Both the position numbers and the translations under genes were made by a program. From Rhypophila decipiens (lineage: Eukaryota; Ascomycota; Sordariomycetes; Sordariales; Naviculisporaceae), in assembly GCA_033297075.1 (NCBI GenBank), contig MU858057.1, forward strand, positions 248,001 to 312,000: a stretch of 64,000 nucleotides of DNA, read 5' to 3'. Numbering within the stretch: the stretch's first letter is position 1; every line of letters begins with the position of its first letter. Shown in pieces: positions 46,198-56,800 of this stretch. The notes under the pieces were generated by a model that saw nothing but the letters and a program-made list of their open reading frames with translations, was not told the DNA's origin and did not search any database.

Positions 46198-49070
46198 ATG
46201 GGCCGAGGAAATTTCAAGGTACGTTGCAAGTGCTTTTTGACCTCAATTGCATTATGTCGCTTGTTCAATTGACACCGACTGCCCCCACCAATTCAGAGCC
46301 TGCTAACATTCTTCGTCGCGCAGAACCAAAGAAAGGGCGGTGGCCGTGGCGGCCGTGGAGGTCGCGGAGGAGGCAGAGACAACCGTTCGGGAGGAGCACA
46401 ACGCCCGTATCAGACATACCCCGAGGTGAAGAAGGAGAACGAGAGACTCGAGCGCTTCTACAATGGCCTCCTAACCGACCTTGCCGATGACGAGAGGGCC
46501 GAGTTCTGGGCTGCTCTTAGACGGGAGCTTCCCAACAGCTTCAGATTTTGCGGCTCAAAAGGGTATGTTCCAACGGCCGTCAAAGTTGCGGAAGTTGTCG
46601 CACATGCTGACACTTGGGTTCCAGGCACGCATTGGCCGTCAAGCGACTTTTACAAACGAGATATATCCCCCAGATCACCTCCATCACACACGACGGCGTC
46701 ATTGTTGCTCCACCGACGGCGGTGCCATGGTATCCCGATGGCCTGGCCTGGTCCATGACCACCCCCAAGAACGTGGTCCGCAAATTCCCCCCTTTCGCCG
46801 ATTTCCAAAAGTTCCTGGTGTCGGAGACGAGCGTCGGAAACATCAGCCGACAGGAAGTTGTCAGCATGATCCCTCCACTACTCATGGATCTGCGACCTGG
46901 CATGACGGTCCTCGATCTTTGTGCGGCACCCGGAAGCAAGGCCGCTCAGCTCCTCGAGATGATCCATCGTGGTGAAGAGGCACGGATTAGACAGGTCGTT
47001 CGGACCTTCGGCGAGACTGGCGAGGCCAACAAGTCGGAGGACAAGCAGGAGGAGGAGGCGGCACAACTTGAAGCCGACCCCAGCGATGACGGGAGAGCCA
47101 CCGGCATGTTAATTGCCAACGACGCCGACTACAAGCGCAGCCACATGCTGATTCATCAGCTCAAACGCCTGTCTTCGCCCAACATGATTGTCACCAACCA
47201 CGACGCCACGATGTACCCGGCTCTCAGGGTTCCCAATCCTGTCGATCCTTCCAAGCCCAACTACCTCAAGTTCGACCGTATTCTTGCCGACGTGCCGTGC
47301 TCTGGAGATGGCACCCTCCGTAAGAATGTCAACTTGTGGAAGGACTGGAACCCCGGTAGCGCCATGGGTCTCCATCTGACCCAGATGCGCATTCTTGTTC
47401 GCGCCTTGCAGATGCTCAAACCTGGCGGCCGAATGGTGTACTCGACGTGCAGCATGAACCCAGTCGAGAACGAGTCTGTGGTCGCAGCCGCCATCGAGCG
47501 GTGCGGTGGACCCGACAAGATCGAGATCGTTGACTGCAGCGATCGTCTCCCGGAGCTCAAGCGAAAGCCCGGTTTGAAGAAGTGGCAGATCATGGACAAG
47601 ACTGGCCGTGTCTGGAACACATGGAAGGAGGTTGAGGACCACGTCAAATCTACCGAGGACGCCATCCCTCCGTCTCGGCTTGTCGACACCATGTTTCCTA
47701 GGCCGGAAGACAGCAACTGCTTCGACCTTCCCTTGGAGCGTTGCATGAGAGTCTATGCCCATCAGCAGGATACTGGTGGCTTTTTTATCACAGTTCTGCA
47801 CAAGAAGGCCGAGTTTAAGGCGAAGCCAGAACCCAAGCAAGGCACTAATGGCGTCGCGACGGGAGTCAAGCGGCCATTGGAGACCGAAGACGGCGAGGAG
47901 GCCGCCTCGAAGAAAGTCAAGACTGACGACGAGGCGGAGGCTGAGAGCCCTGCCAAGGTTACTGAGGCTCCGGTCAAGGCAGTTGTTGACGCTGTGGCTG
48001 AAACCGCTTCAGACCTGACTGCCGGGAAGTCACTTGTTGACGCTGTGGCCGAGACTGCTGCCGACCTGACTGCCGAAGTCACCGAGGCCAAATCTGAGGA
48101 GAAGGCTGAGGTAAAATCAGAGATTGCCGATGAGGATATGATAGAACTGGAGCCAGCGGATTCCAATGCTGCCACTGCCGCACCCACAGTCGATGCCCCC
48201 AAAGCTGAAGCGTCCGCGCAGCCGGAGAAGAGGAGGAGAAATGAAGGCCCTTATGAGGAGCCGTTCAAGTTCCTCCAACCCGACCACGACGTCATCAAGA
48301 ATGTCAACGAGTTCTACAAGATCTCGTCACGGTTCCCCTCGGACCGCTACATGGTCCGCAACGCCGTCGGCGAGCCTGCCAAGGCCATCTACTACACCAG
48401 CCAGCTCGTCCGTGACATCCTCGTCCTCAACGAAGGGCGCGGCGTCAAGTTTGTCCACGGCGGCGTCAAGATGTTTGTCAAGCAAGACGCTCCCTCTGCC
48501 GAAGTCTGCCGCTGGCGCATCCAGTCCGAGGGCATGCCCATCCTCCACGGCTACGTCGGCGAGGAGCGCGTCGTCGTGCTCAAGAGCAAGGATACTCTCA
48601 AGGTACTCCTCATCGAGATGTTCCCCAAGATTTCGGGCGACGAGTGGCAGAAGCTTAATGAGATTGGCGAGAGAGTGCGCGATCTTGCGCTCGGGTGCTG
48701 CGTCCTGCGTGTCGAGCCTGAGGGCAATGACCCGGATTTCAGCGAGACCATGGCGTTGCCGTTGTGGAAGAGCTTCCAGAGCTTGAACCTCATGTTGCCC
48801 AAGGAGGATCGTACGGCTATGCTGCTGAGGATATATAATGACAAGACGCCTTTGATCAATATGGGCATCAAGAAGGATGATGGTGCTGCGAAGAAAGAGG
48901 ACAAGGGGGAGGCCAAGGAGGGGACTGAGGCTGACATTGTGGATGTTGAGATGACGGGGGGTGATGATGATGATGATGATGATGATGCTGCTGCTGCTGC
49001 CAAGGCTGACGGGGAGGCTGCTGCCAATGGTGACGACGTATCTAAGGGAGATGTCGAAATCAAGGTATAG
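46198..49070 (+). CDS. TRM4: tRNA (cytosine-5) methyltransferase, TRM4/NSUN2 family
   Basis: Three exons: 46198-46218 (seven codons), 46324-46562, 46625-49070; introns 105 and 62 nt; 901 residues. An RGG-rich N-terminus (GGRGGRGGRGGGRDN) precedes the PUA-linked start ENERLERFYNGLL. The SAM-binding motif is LDLCAAPGSK (183-192). Both catalytic cysteines are present: Cys312 in PCSGDGT and Cys362 in YSTCSMNPVENE, 50 residues apart as in human NSUN2. The enzyme makes m5C in tRNA in the nucleus. A long, low-complexity insertion follows the catalytic domain (around 425-545), including two tandem VDAVAETA-type units, and the tail is Asp/Ala-rich (GDDDDDDDD). The homologous C-terminal domain starts near EEPFKFLQPDHDVIKN. 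Confidence 0.95.
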
Positions 49071-50344
49071 ACGGCTCTTCTGTATATTTGGCAGGGAAGG
49101 ACGGTCGAGTGATCATCCGGTTTATGGGACAGGTTCATTAATATGTTCAGTTGATTTTCTCACATCTCCGCAAAGGTAGTTAGCAGGATATCTGGACAAC
49201 TGAACCAGATCAAAATAGACATGCGATTAATTTCACGTCGGTATTTCATTTGACGCAGTGATCTGATTTGACTTTCTGGCCCAGTCAAGGCATTTATTCG
49301 AGCTAGTGAAGGCATTTATTTCCAGCCAGACTGGTACCTAAGTAAGATTAAGCCCCTTAATTTTCTGGATGGAGATGTGAGTGTAGATGGGTCAAGTTAC
49401 TGTTTGTACTGAGGACAAGGTGTTGGCTCTGTACTTTGTTTGGAGCACAGATGTTGACGATGGCATGAACAGTTAGAGGGCATGTTGAGGTATGTTACAT
49501 CCTCTCTACGACCAGGTCTTGCCTGCTTGCCCATGGAGTAAAATGACACATGGAATTCACACACTTTTGTGAAAGTTCCGGGATTCAAGTTGCACTGAAT
49601 CTGGGGTCAGAGAATTACTGAAACAAAGAGCGTATAACTGAGGTCGAGTTACACCCTAAAGTTCCATGCTTCCAGTTAACGATGGCATATTAAGAAAGCA
49701 TTTGTGAGATATTAGACCTAACCCGTTCAATAGCACTGAAGTGTTCTGTTGATAAACGTGCAAAGGTGATCCTCGTGTCGTGTAAACCTCTGCGTCCAGC
49801 CGGCTCTCGAAGCAGAGTCGATTTTACCTTTCATACATCCACTAGTTAGCACCTGGAGAGTGTAATCTGGCAGAACACATACATGGGTAAAGAAGGGACA
49901 TTCTCCTTGATTGATATCATACCTACCCCTAAGCGGCTCGCTGTTTCGGTCCAATCGCAGCCGTGACCCAACTCACAGATATTCATATCCATTCGCGATA
50001 ACTGAACCTTGATAAGCACACGGGATATAACTTGTACGTACCCCAAAATGCGGTAATTGGAAAATGCAATAGCATTACGACGAAAGTTAGAATAGAACAT
50101 GCGGCAAAATAAACCTCAAAAAGGGAGTCACAGATAGATACTCCAGCCTCCCTTCAAGGTCTTGTTTCATACCATTTTCCTTTCAACTTCTTTTTTTTCT
50201 CCTTATCCCATCAGGGCATTCTCGTCAACTCCCAACCTCAATTTCCACAATAACTGATCCCTGACATCTGAATACAAAACCAAAAACAACCAAATCGTAC
50301 CCAGCAACTTCACTCGCAAACGCCAGCAGTTCCACTCTTACAGG
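49071..50344. other. Intergenic region with minisatellite locus 2
   Basis: About 1.3 kb. Two 22-bp units occur at 49281-49334. The rest is AT-rich with no recognised gene. Pyrimidine-rich sequence around 50180-50210 precedes the small membrane-protein frame. Confidence 0.5.
49281..49334. repeat. 22-bp minisatellite, locus 2 of 3
   Basis: CCAGTCAAGGCATTTATTCG followed by a second copy with TAGTGAAGGCATTTATTTCC. Same unit as at 38521-38681 and 51278-51475. Confidence 0.7.
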
Positions 50345-50791
50345 ATGGTGCGGTCGGGGAGAGGGGGAGCCAAAGACGCCGACACTGCTGCCGAAGCGGT
50401 GTCCCAAATCGTCCTCAGTGCTCTTGGGATCGTCTCAATGATGAGTTTGCTCCTGGTTGATCCTCACGCGCATGGCTGGGAGAAGGATATTGTCCAATTG
50501 GTGAGCGTTGGTCTCCCTACTGCTGTCGCGATGCTATGGCCCGTTCTCTCCATCGAATATTGGACCAATCTCGGCCCGCTCTGTGGTGTCTCGGATGAGA
50601 TATCACTCATGAGCCCTGCCTGGGGCGCCGCGTTGGCTATCGTTTACCACTGCGTCTGGCACCGAAACTTCCCCCCGATTTTTCTCCTGTCGTTATCGAC
50701 ACATGCCGCCTTCCACGCTGAGCTGCTCACTTCATGGTGTACCAGTCTCTTTGACTGGGTAGTGGCAGCAGCTATGCATGAGGAGAATTAG
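50345..50791 (+). CDS. Small hypothetical membrane protein
   Basis: A 148-codon open frame between repeat-rich stretches. It has a short basic start (MVRSGRGGAKDAD) and three to four hydrophobic segments, SQIVLSALGIVSMMSLLLV, IVQLVSVGLPTAVAMLW, AWGAALAIVYHCVW and FPPIFLLSLSTHAAFHAELL. I do not recognise the family. Coding is supported only by length, a plausible start (GGATGGTG) and balanced residue use; no intron is needed. It could be a real lineage-restricted gene or a chance frame. Confidence 0.4.
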   Translation: MVRSGRGGAKDADTAAEAVSQIVLSALGIVSMMSLLLVDPHAHGWEKDIVQLVSVGLPTAVAMLWPVLSIEYWTNLGPLCGVSDEISLMSPAWGAALAIVYHCVWHRNFPPIFLLSLSTHAAFHAELLTSWCTSLFDWVVAAAMHEEN

Positions 50792-51277
50792 CCGTTGATG
50801 GGTGAGGCGTCACGATGCTGGACGAATGATGCTCGGGGCTGGTTACGAGAGCCTGTTGTGAGTATTCCTTCCGTATCGGCACTTGACTACTGCGTTCTGC
50901 CAAACCAAAAGTTCCAGCTTCTAACATGTGGGCTTGGAAAAGTAGAAAAAGTCTGGCTCAAGAGATGGTCAATAGAACGATACTTGATTGATCTATGCTT
51001 GGATGCATATGATAAGTGTACCGGGTGAGAACTGTTGTTTTCCCTGCAATGGTGAGAACAACGGCAAAGGCAGTCATTGTTCGGGCAAAGCCGAAGAGGG
51101 TGGTAAACATGGTCACTACTGGGGTGCTTTCTCTGAATTCTCCTAGTTCCGCTTAAGCTCATGACATGACATAACACTGGATTCAACATGAGCTCATTAA
51201 TCCTTTGCAATGCCTTCATACTCATGTAACCAGAAAGGATTCTCCTTACTTTCTGAGGTTGAGTTGGGCGCTCTACA

Positions 51278-51475
51278 TCAGTCAAGGCCGTTATTCCATG
51301 CTTGTCAAGGCATCTGTTCCGGGCAATCAAAGCATTTATTCTACGTAATCAATCCGTTTATTATAGCAAGTCAAGGGATCTGTTCCAGTCAGTCAGTACA
51401 TATATTCTAGGTAATATAGGCATTTGTTGCACCCGTTCAAGGCATTTATTCCAGCTTGTTAGGGCATCTAAAACA
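51278..51475. repeat. 22-bp minisatellite, locus 3 of 3
   Basis: About nine diverged 21-23-bp units of the AGTCAAGGCATTTATTCCAG type. Many substitutions are C/T or G/A. Confidence 0.8.
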
Positions 51476-51500
51476 CATTCAACCGATTTAATTACATATA

Positions 51501-51512
51501 ACCCTAACCCTT
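51501..51512. repeat. Telomere-like motif
   Basis: ACCCTAACCCTT, directly after minisatellite locus 3, preceded by CATATA as at 38151. Confidence 0.6.
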
Positions 51513-52031
51513 GCTAGAGTGGTGCCTTTGTATGAGAATGCTGGTGCTAGTACCTCAGAGGTGGTGCCTGTTTATCAGGCCCGTTAGTACAGGCGTGCTT
51601 ATCTTTGGAGGAAGCGTCAAGTAATAGCCAACGACTAACGGTGTTAAAATTCGATTTATTATTATCCCTATCAAAATACCTTAATACCCTTGGCCCATTT
51701 CTCAGCACAAAGTCTAGGAGTGTCGGGGCATGAGAAGTTAAAATAAATTTGGGGCTCTACTTGGCAGGCCTTAGCTCAGCGGATGGAAGACAGTGGACAG
51801 GTGAAAGTTGGCAGGCGTTGCGTTCTCGACGTACTTAATTATTTGCTTAGTCCTAGCTCGGCTTTCGCGTCACTGTGGTTGGGAGTCGGGGATGAGCGAG
51901 TTGGCGACCGACTCATCGTCGTCGTCGAGAGGTCTGGTTGAATTAGGAAATTAAGAAGTAGGTAAGAGACACAACGGTCGCCCCGGCAACGGATAATCTC
52001 GCTTGTACCGCAGCATACATACCAACCCTAA

Positions 52032-52118
52032 CCCCGAGCCCCTGAACCTTTCAACCCCGAACCCCTGAACCTTTCAACCCCGAACCCCTGAACCTTTCAA
52101 CCCCGAACCCCTGAACTT
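52032..52118. repeat. 23-bp minisatellite
   Basis: Nearly four exact units of CCCCGAACCCCTGAACCTTT plus CAA. The array begins just after a telomere-like AACCCTAACCCC at about 52024-52035, from which the unit could have arisen. Confidence 0.85.
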
Positions 52119-53848
52119 CGGAACCTCCGACACCTCGCTTTGCCATTATGTGGCCCGCGAAGTTCGTGATATATTTCGACAAGGAAGAGACCTCTGCGCC
52201 TCGGAGCCTCTGCACTTCGGAATCTCTGCACTAGCATCCCTCGTCGGAATTTTCCACGTGACTGTAGCTGCTAAAGTCGTCGTCGTTTATCTTGGGGGCA
52301 AAATGTGTGCGCTTCTGGGTCGAACTCTCGAAACTCGTTGAACAGGCGGAGAATTACCGGGACGATGGGGTCCTTTTATTCCGCGATGGTCAGTCAGATC
52401 CAATCTTTTTTCAATTGCGCGAATATCTATCGGGGGCTTCATGGACGGCAGGCGGGCAGCAACTCGTTGTCCCCGACTCTAGTCTACTGATGGGCAAGAG
52501 GAAGTGGAGGAGGTGGACTTGATGGACATTGATGATGAGCAAGACGAGGAGGAGGAGGAGGAGGACTTGACGGATAATGACGAACAAGAAGAGGCGGAGG
52601 GGAGTGAAGAGGAACGAGAAACCAGATGATGGCGCCGTATCGTCGTGGTGTTGTTTTTGTCTTGAATATTGAAGCGGAGTTGGCTGGTTGTGGCAATGAA
52701 GGAAGATGGAGACTGGATCGGCTTTCTTTCGACCAAGGCTGTACATATTGAGCTATGCTGGCGTCTGTCGCCTCTGCTTGCGTTGGTGATATTCTGTCCC
52801 GGTCGTATATGGACGTTTTATCCTGCCCGTCGTAGTGCACCCACAGGTGCAAGAGGAGTTTGCGAAGCGGTCCGCGTACAAGCGGCGGCGGCGGCGGCGG
52901 TCGTGGGGATCCCGGTAGTCTTCGTATCGCCAATAGCCCGAAGGCTGGGCTCGAGGACGGTGCTGCCATGTACACCGCAAATTGCCGCTCAGGGCCGGCC
53001 CGGCCGGGGACTCTGGTGTCGGCGTCGGGGTCCGGTAGTAACTAGGCCACGGCCGGGAAGGTAGTCCATTTTTCATCAAGAAAAGCCGAATAACAGGTTT
53101 TGTCCACCCACGGACGAATCACGTCGGTAAGATGAAGTAAGTAGGAGTGAGCAGTAGCTATAAAGCCAGGTACTAGTAGAGTAAATGAACTCTTGATTAG
53201 TGCCTGTGATGTAATGTCTCTTTGGTTCTTTGGAGTCTGGAAATACGTACTAGAAGCCATTGAAGACGTGTGAAAAGAGTAAGGTGTATTTTTAGTTTAC
53301 TGTCTAGTACCTGTATTAATACCTTCTATATTTCTATTACCTAGATGAGGTTCACACTTACAAGCACAAGTCAAACAACACGTGGTTAGGTTACAGGAGT
53401 AAATTAGTAAGTATGGCAGGTAATTACTAAAAAGTATTACACCAACACTTTGCCCCTACGGCAAGAAGATGCTGGACGGGCTCGAGAAATGAGAAAAGAA
53501 GGGTTAAAGGGCTACCTATTTACCTGCTGATCTGAGCAGGGTTATCGAGAGGGCAAAGAGAGACGACCAAGGCCGACTCATCCTCGTCCGATTCTTCCGA
53601 CTCGGAATCCGATACCAAGCAGGCCTGCTAAGAAGCCTGGAGAAGACCAAAAGGATATGAAAAAAAAAAAAACCCCTTACTCGGCGACGCCCCACGCGGG
53701 AGATAAACGGATAGGTAATTATACATCTTGTTCGTGCCTTGCATCGTCGTGGTTTCCAGACGTTAATTAACACGGCAGCCGCCGTATTATCCCGGCAAGA
53801 TCATTACGTACATACGTCGCTCGTCTTTGCCCGGAAATACAAACAGTC

Positions 53849-53882
53849 GATCTATCTATCTATCTATCTATCAATCTATCTA
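53849..53882. repeat. TCTA tetranucleotide microsatellite abutting a stop codon
   Basis: About eight TCTA units with one interruption (TCAA). The last unit supplies CTA at 53880-53882, which is the TAG stop of the minus-strand four-domain gene. Confidence 0.85.
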
Positions 53883-56800
53883 GCTCGGCGGCACAGCCCC
53901 ACTCCCAAAAATCAGATCCGTCCTAGTCCTCCTCTCCCAGACAATCTCCCAGTCCTTGTCCTTGGCTCTCTCCTTCTTGGGTATTATCAAGTCCTTCCCG
54001 CCCCCGTCGTCGTCGTCGTCGTCGTCACCCGCCTCAGCACGATCAGCATCACCACCACCTTCTCCGACCCGTCCCTGTCTCGGCCGAGGCGGCGCAGTTC
54101 TCCTCCTCTTAAAGTACAAGATCCGATGCAGAGGGATAAACTCCTCGTCCGTCAATTCCGACTTCCAGTTGTCAAGCGGCCGTTCTCTCGCACCCAGGAA
54201 ACGATCTTCATACCCGATGATGTAATCCGACGAGTCAATACCGGGATCCCACCGGATTCTGTTCATCACGTCGAGTGCTGTTCTGAATTTTGGTTTTTTC
54301 CCCGGTTGTTGGCCAGTATTGACTTGGGCTGTGGCTTGTTTTTTCCCTCCCTTTGTGCCGGCCTTTTTGCTGCTGCTCCTGCTGTCGTCGTCGTGTGATG
54401 ACTCGCTGTCAAGGTCTTTTTCTTGAGATTCGTCATCAGATTCGTCATCATCATCTTCTTCTTCGCCAGGCGTGTACTCCCCCGCCAGACCAAAATCATC
54501 GTCATCAACCTGCACATCCAGCGCAGCCAATTCTGACTGGTTAATCACACTCGCAGCAAGCCAGCACGCCCGCTCGTCAAAGTACTTTTCATCTTTTCGA
54601 ATCTGGTCTGTGAATCTTGACAAGGACGTCTGGATCTGGCCCAGCAAGAGCTGCATCTCTTCTTTGCTCGTTGTTCTGTCGTTGTTCTTGTCCAGGCCGA
54701 TGAGGTAGATTGCTTGGTACTCATCTCTTGTTGTTGTTTCTTCTTGGTCACCAGTAGTATCAGCGGTGGTGATGAATCGACCGGGCCAGATGCGTGCGTA
54801 GATGGAGGGGGCCCGGCGGTTCATGTCCACAAGCAACATGACGAGGCGGGACTCGAGCCAGCCGATAAACTGTGCGCCTCTTGTCGGGGAAAGACCCCAG
54901 TATTGCACGTCTAGTTTGATGTAGGACTTGTAAGTGGCCAAGAAATCGGTTGCTCCTCCTCCTCCTTCTCCGCTGCTGGCGAGGAAAGAAGACCAGCTCA
55001 TGTTGTCAGAAGAAGAAAGCAAAGCGGCCGAGGCACGTTGAAATTCGGCGGCGATGGTCCGGGTTGAGGGGACCGAGGCCGCATGGGCCGTGTTTAGTGA
55101 TGGCGGGAAATAGCCCAGTATGGCGAGGGGTTCACGCGGTGTGCGCGTGTAATTTAGGTTTCGTTTGTGAAAGAAGGGGTCAAAGACCAGGTTCTTGTCC
55201 CAGTCGAAATTCGCGTAGTGGGTGAAGAAGGTCGTCAAGAGGTCGGGGACGGATATCATTCCTGGATTGATATTGTCACGCACGAGCAACTTGTGAACGC
55301 GAGCTAGCAAGATGGAAATGTGGATGCCCCCCAGGAACCCGAACCGCGCGGTGTAGATGCCCCGGAACTTGGCCCAGGTTTTTACGAACCTGTGCGCGAG
55401 ACGGAAGGAGGGAAGGTCAGGGATCGATCGGCGGAGGTAATCTACGTCTCGGAGTGCTTTGAGCTTGGAGAGGGTCTGTGGCGCTAGGGACCAGACTGGA
55501 TCTGAGGCCGGCAGGGTCAAGACTTGGGGGAAGCCTTGGGCGATGGCGCCGGCTGGGCAGTATTGCAGGTCTGTCTTGATGCCGTTTACCTGAAGCTCGA
55601 GCATCAGTCCCGTGTTGGCCTTTACGCGGCGGAGGATTCGGATGTCTTTTTCTTGGGAGGATGCTGCTTTCTTGAGACGCTGTGTGGCGAGGGCGAAAAA
55701 GGTGGTGCTGCTAAAGGGGCCGATGCAGAGGATGTCCATGTCGGAGCTGGAGGTCCATACGCCCAGGGCGTAGGATCCTACGGGGACGACGACGACGGTG
55801 GCGTGTTCTGCTGCCGAGTCGAGCAAGACCCTTTTGAGCATCTCCAGCGCCGTCTTTCTCTTGCTACTTTCCGCATCGTCTGGGAGGACACCGCCCAGAT
55901 CCGCGAGACACCCCTTGGCAGAGTCGGGATGTGACAGGCTGGGGGTGGGTGCCTTTTGGAGATGAACTGGCACAACCAGGGCTTTGAGATGTTGTGATGA
56001 GTCGACCATGTCATCGGGGTGGAGCTTCAAGACGCACCTCACCCCCCAGTGATCGCTTCCAAAGGAATGAGACGCATTCTCCTCTCCCCGCAGGAACCCA
56101 AACTTGTTGAACCTCGCAATCTCCAACAGCTTGCCGCCACGGACAAGAACCCTGTCGATCCTCTGCGGCCGGTTGTTGAAGCCGCTGCCTACCATCTCGG
56201 CAGCGACTTCGTTCCTGAGCGGGTCATATGTCGCCCCTTGCTCGCCCTCAAACAGATTCTGGGATTCATCCTGCTCGTAATCGGTATACGAGACATCGCC
56301 CATCTCAGAGCGCGAGACAGTCCACGCATCCGACAGCCCGGCCTCGGCGAAAACAGTATCAAACGAAGCCAGCAAGTTGACAGTCGCAGCAGAAATACTC
56401 TTCTTTTGCAGCGCAGCACTGATGGAACACGACGAGGTAGTGATGTTGGTGTCCCCCGCCAGGATCAGCGGATTCTGCGGATACGTCTGGCTCAAGTACC
56501 GCAACAGCATCTGGATCTCGGTCTTCTTGGCCGCCACGGCACCGTCCGTCAGACCATGCGAGAGGTGCACTCCGGCGACGATAGTCGGCAGACCGTCAGA
56601 CCCCAGTCTTTTGATGTCCCTGAACTTGGCCACGACCGAGCCCTTGTGTTTCCGGTGGAACGAGACAAACTCCCAGTCAAACGGGAACTGGCTCAGGATG
56701 ATGACATTCAGCATGCTTGGCAGTGGCTCAACATCGGGTTGGCTGGGTGGACCGTGCGACGCGTACGGGTACCGCTCGCGTACGAGGTCGTTTCTAAGGA

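Larger units (their letters stand above)
50792..53848. other. Repeat-rich gene-poor interval
   Basis: About 3 kb dominated by minisatellites (51278-51475 and 52032-52118), telomere-like motifs and AT-rich sequence around 53250-53460. A 50-codon acidic frame at about 52478-52629 (rich in Glu and Asp, with MDIDDEQ) and an Arg-rich frame on the other strand at 52753-53079 look like low-complexity or eroded coding remnants; neither can be joined into a gene. Confidence 0.5.

Noticed and set aside
52478..53079. Acidic plus-strand frame and Arg-rich minus-strand frame as a possible gene pair
   Set aside because: Both are short and low-complexity, start right after stops, and show no splice sites joining them to anything larger.
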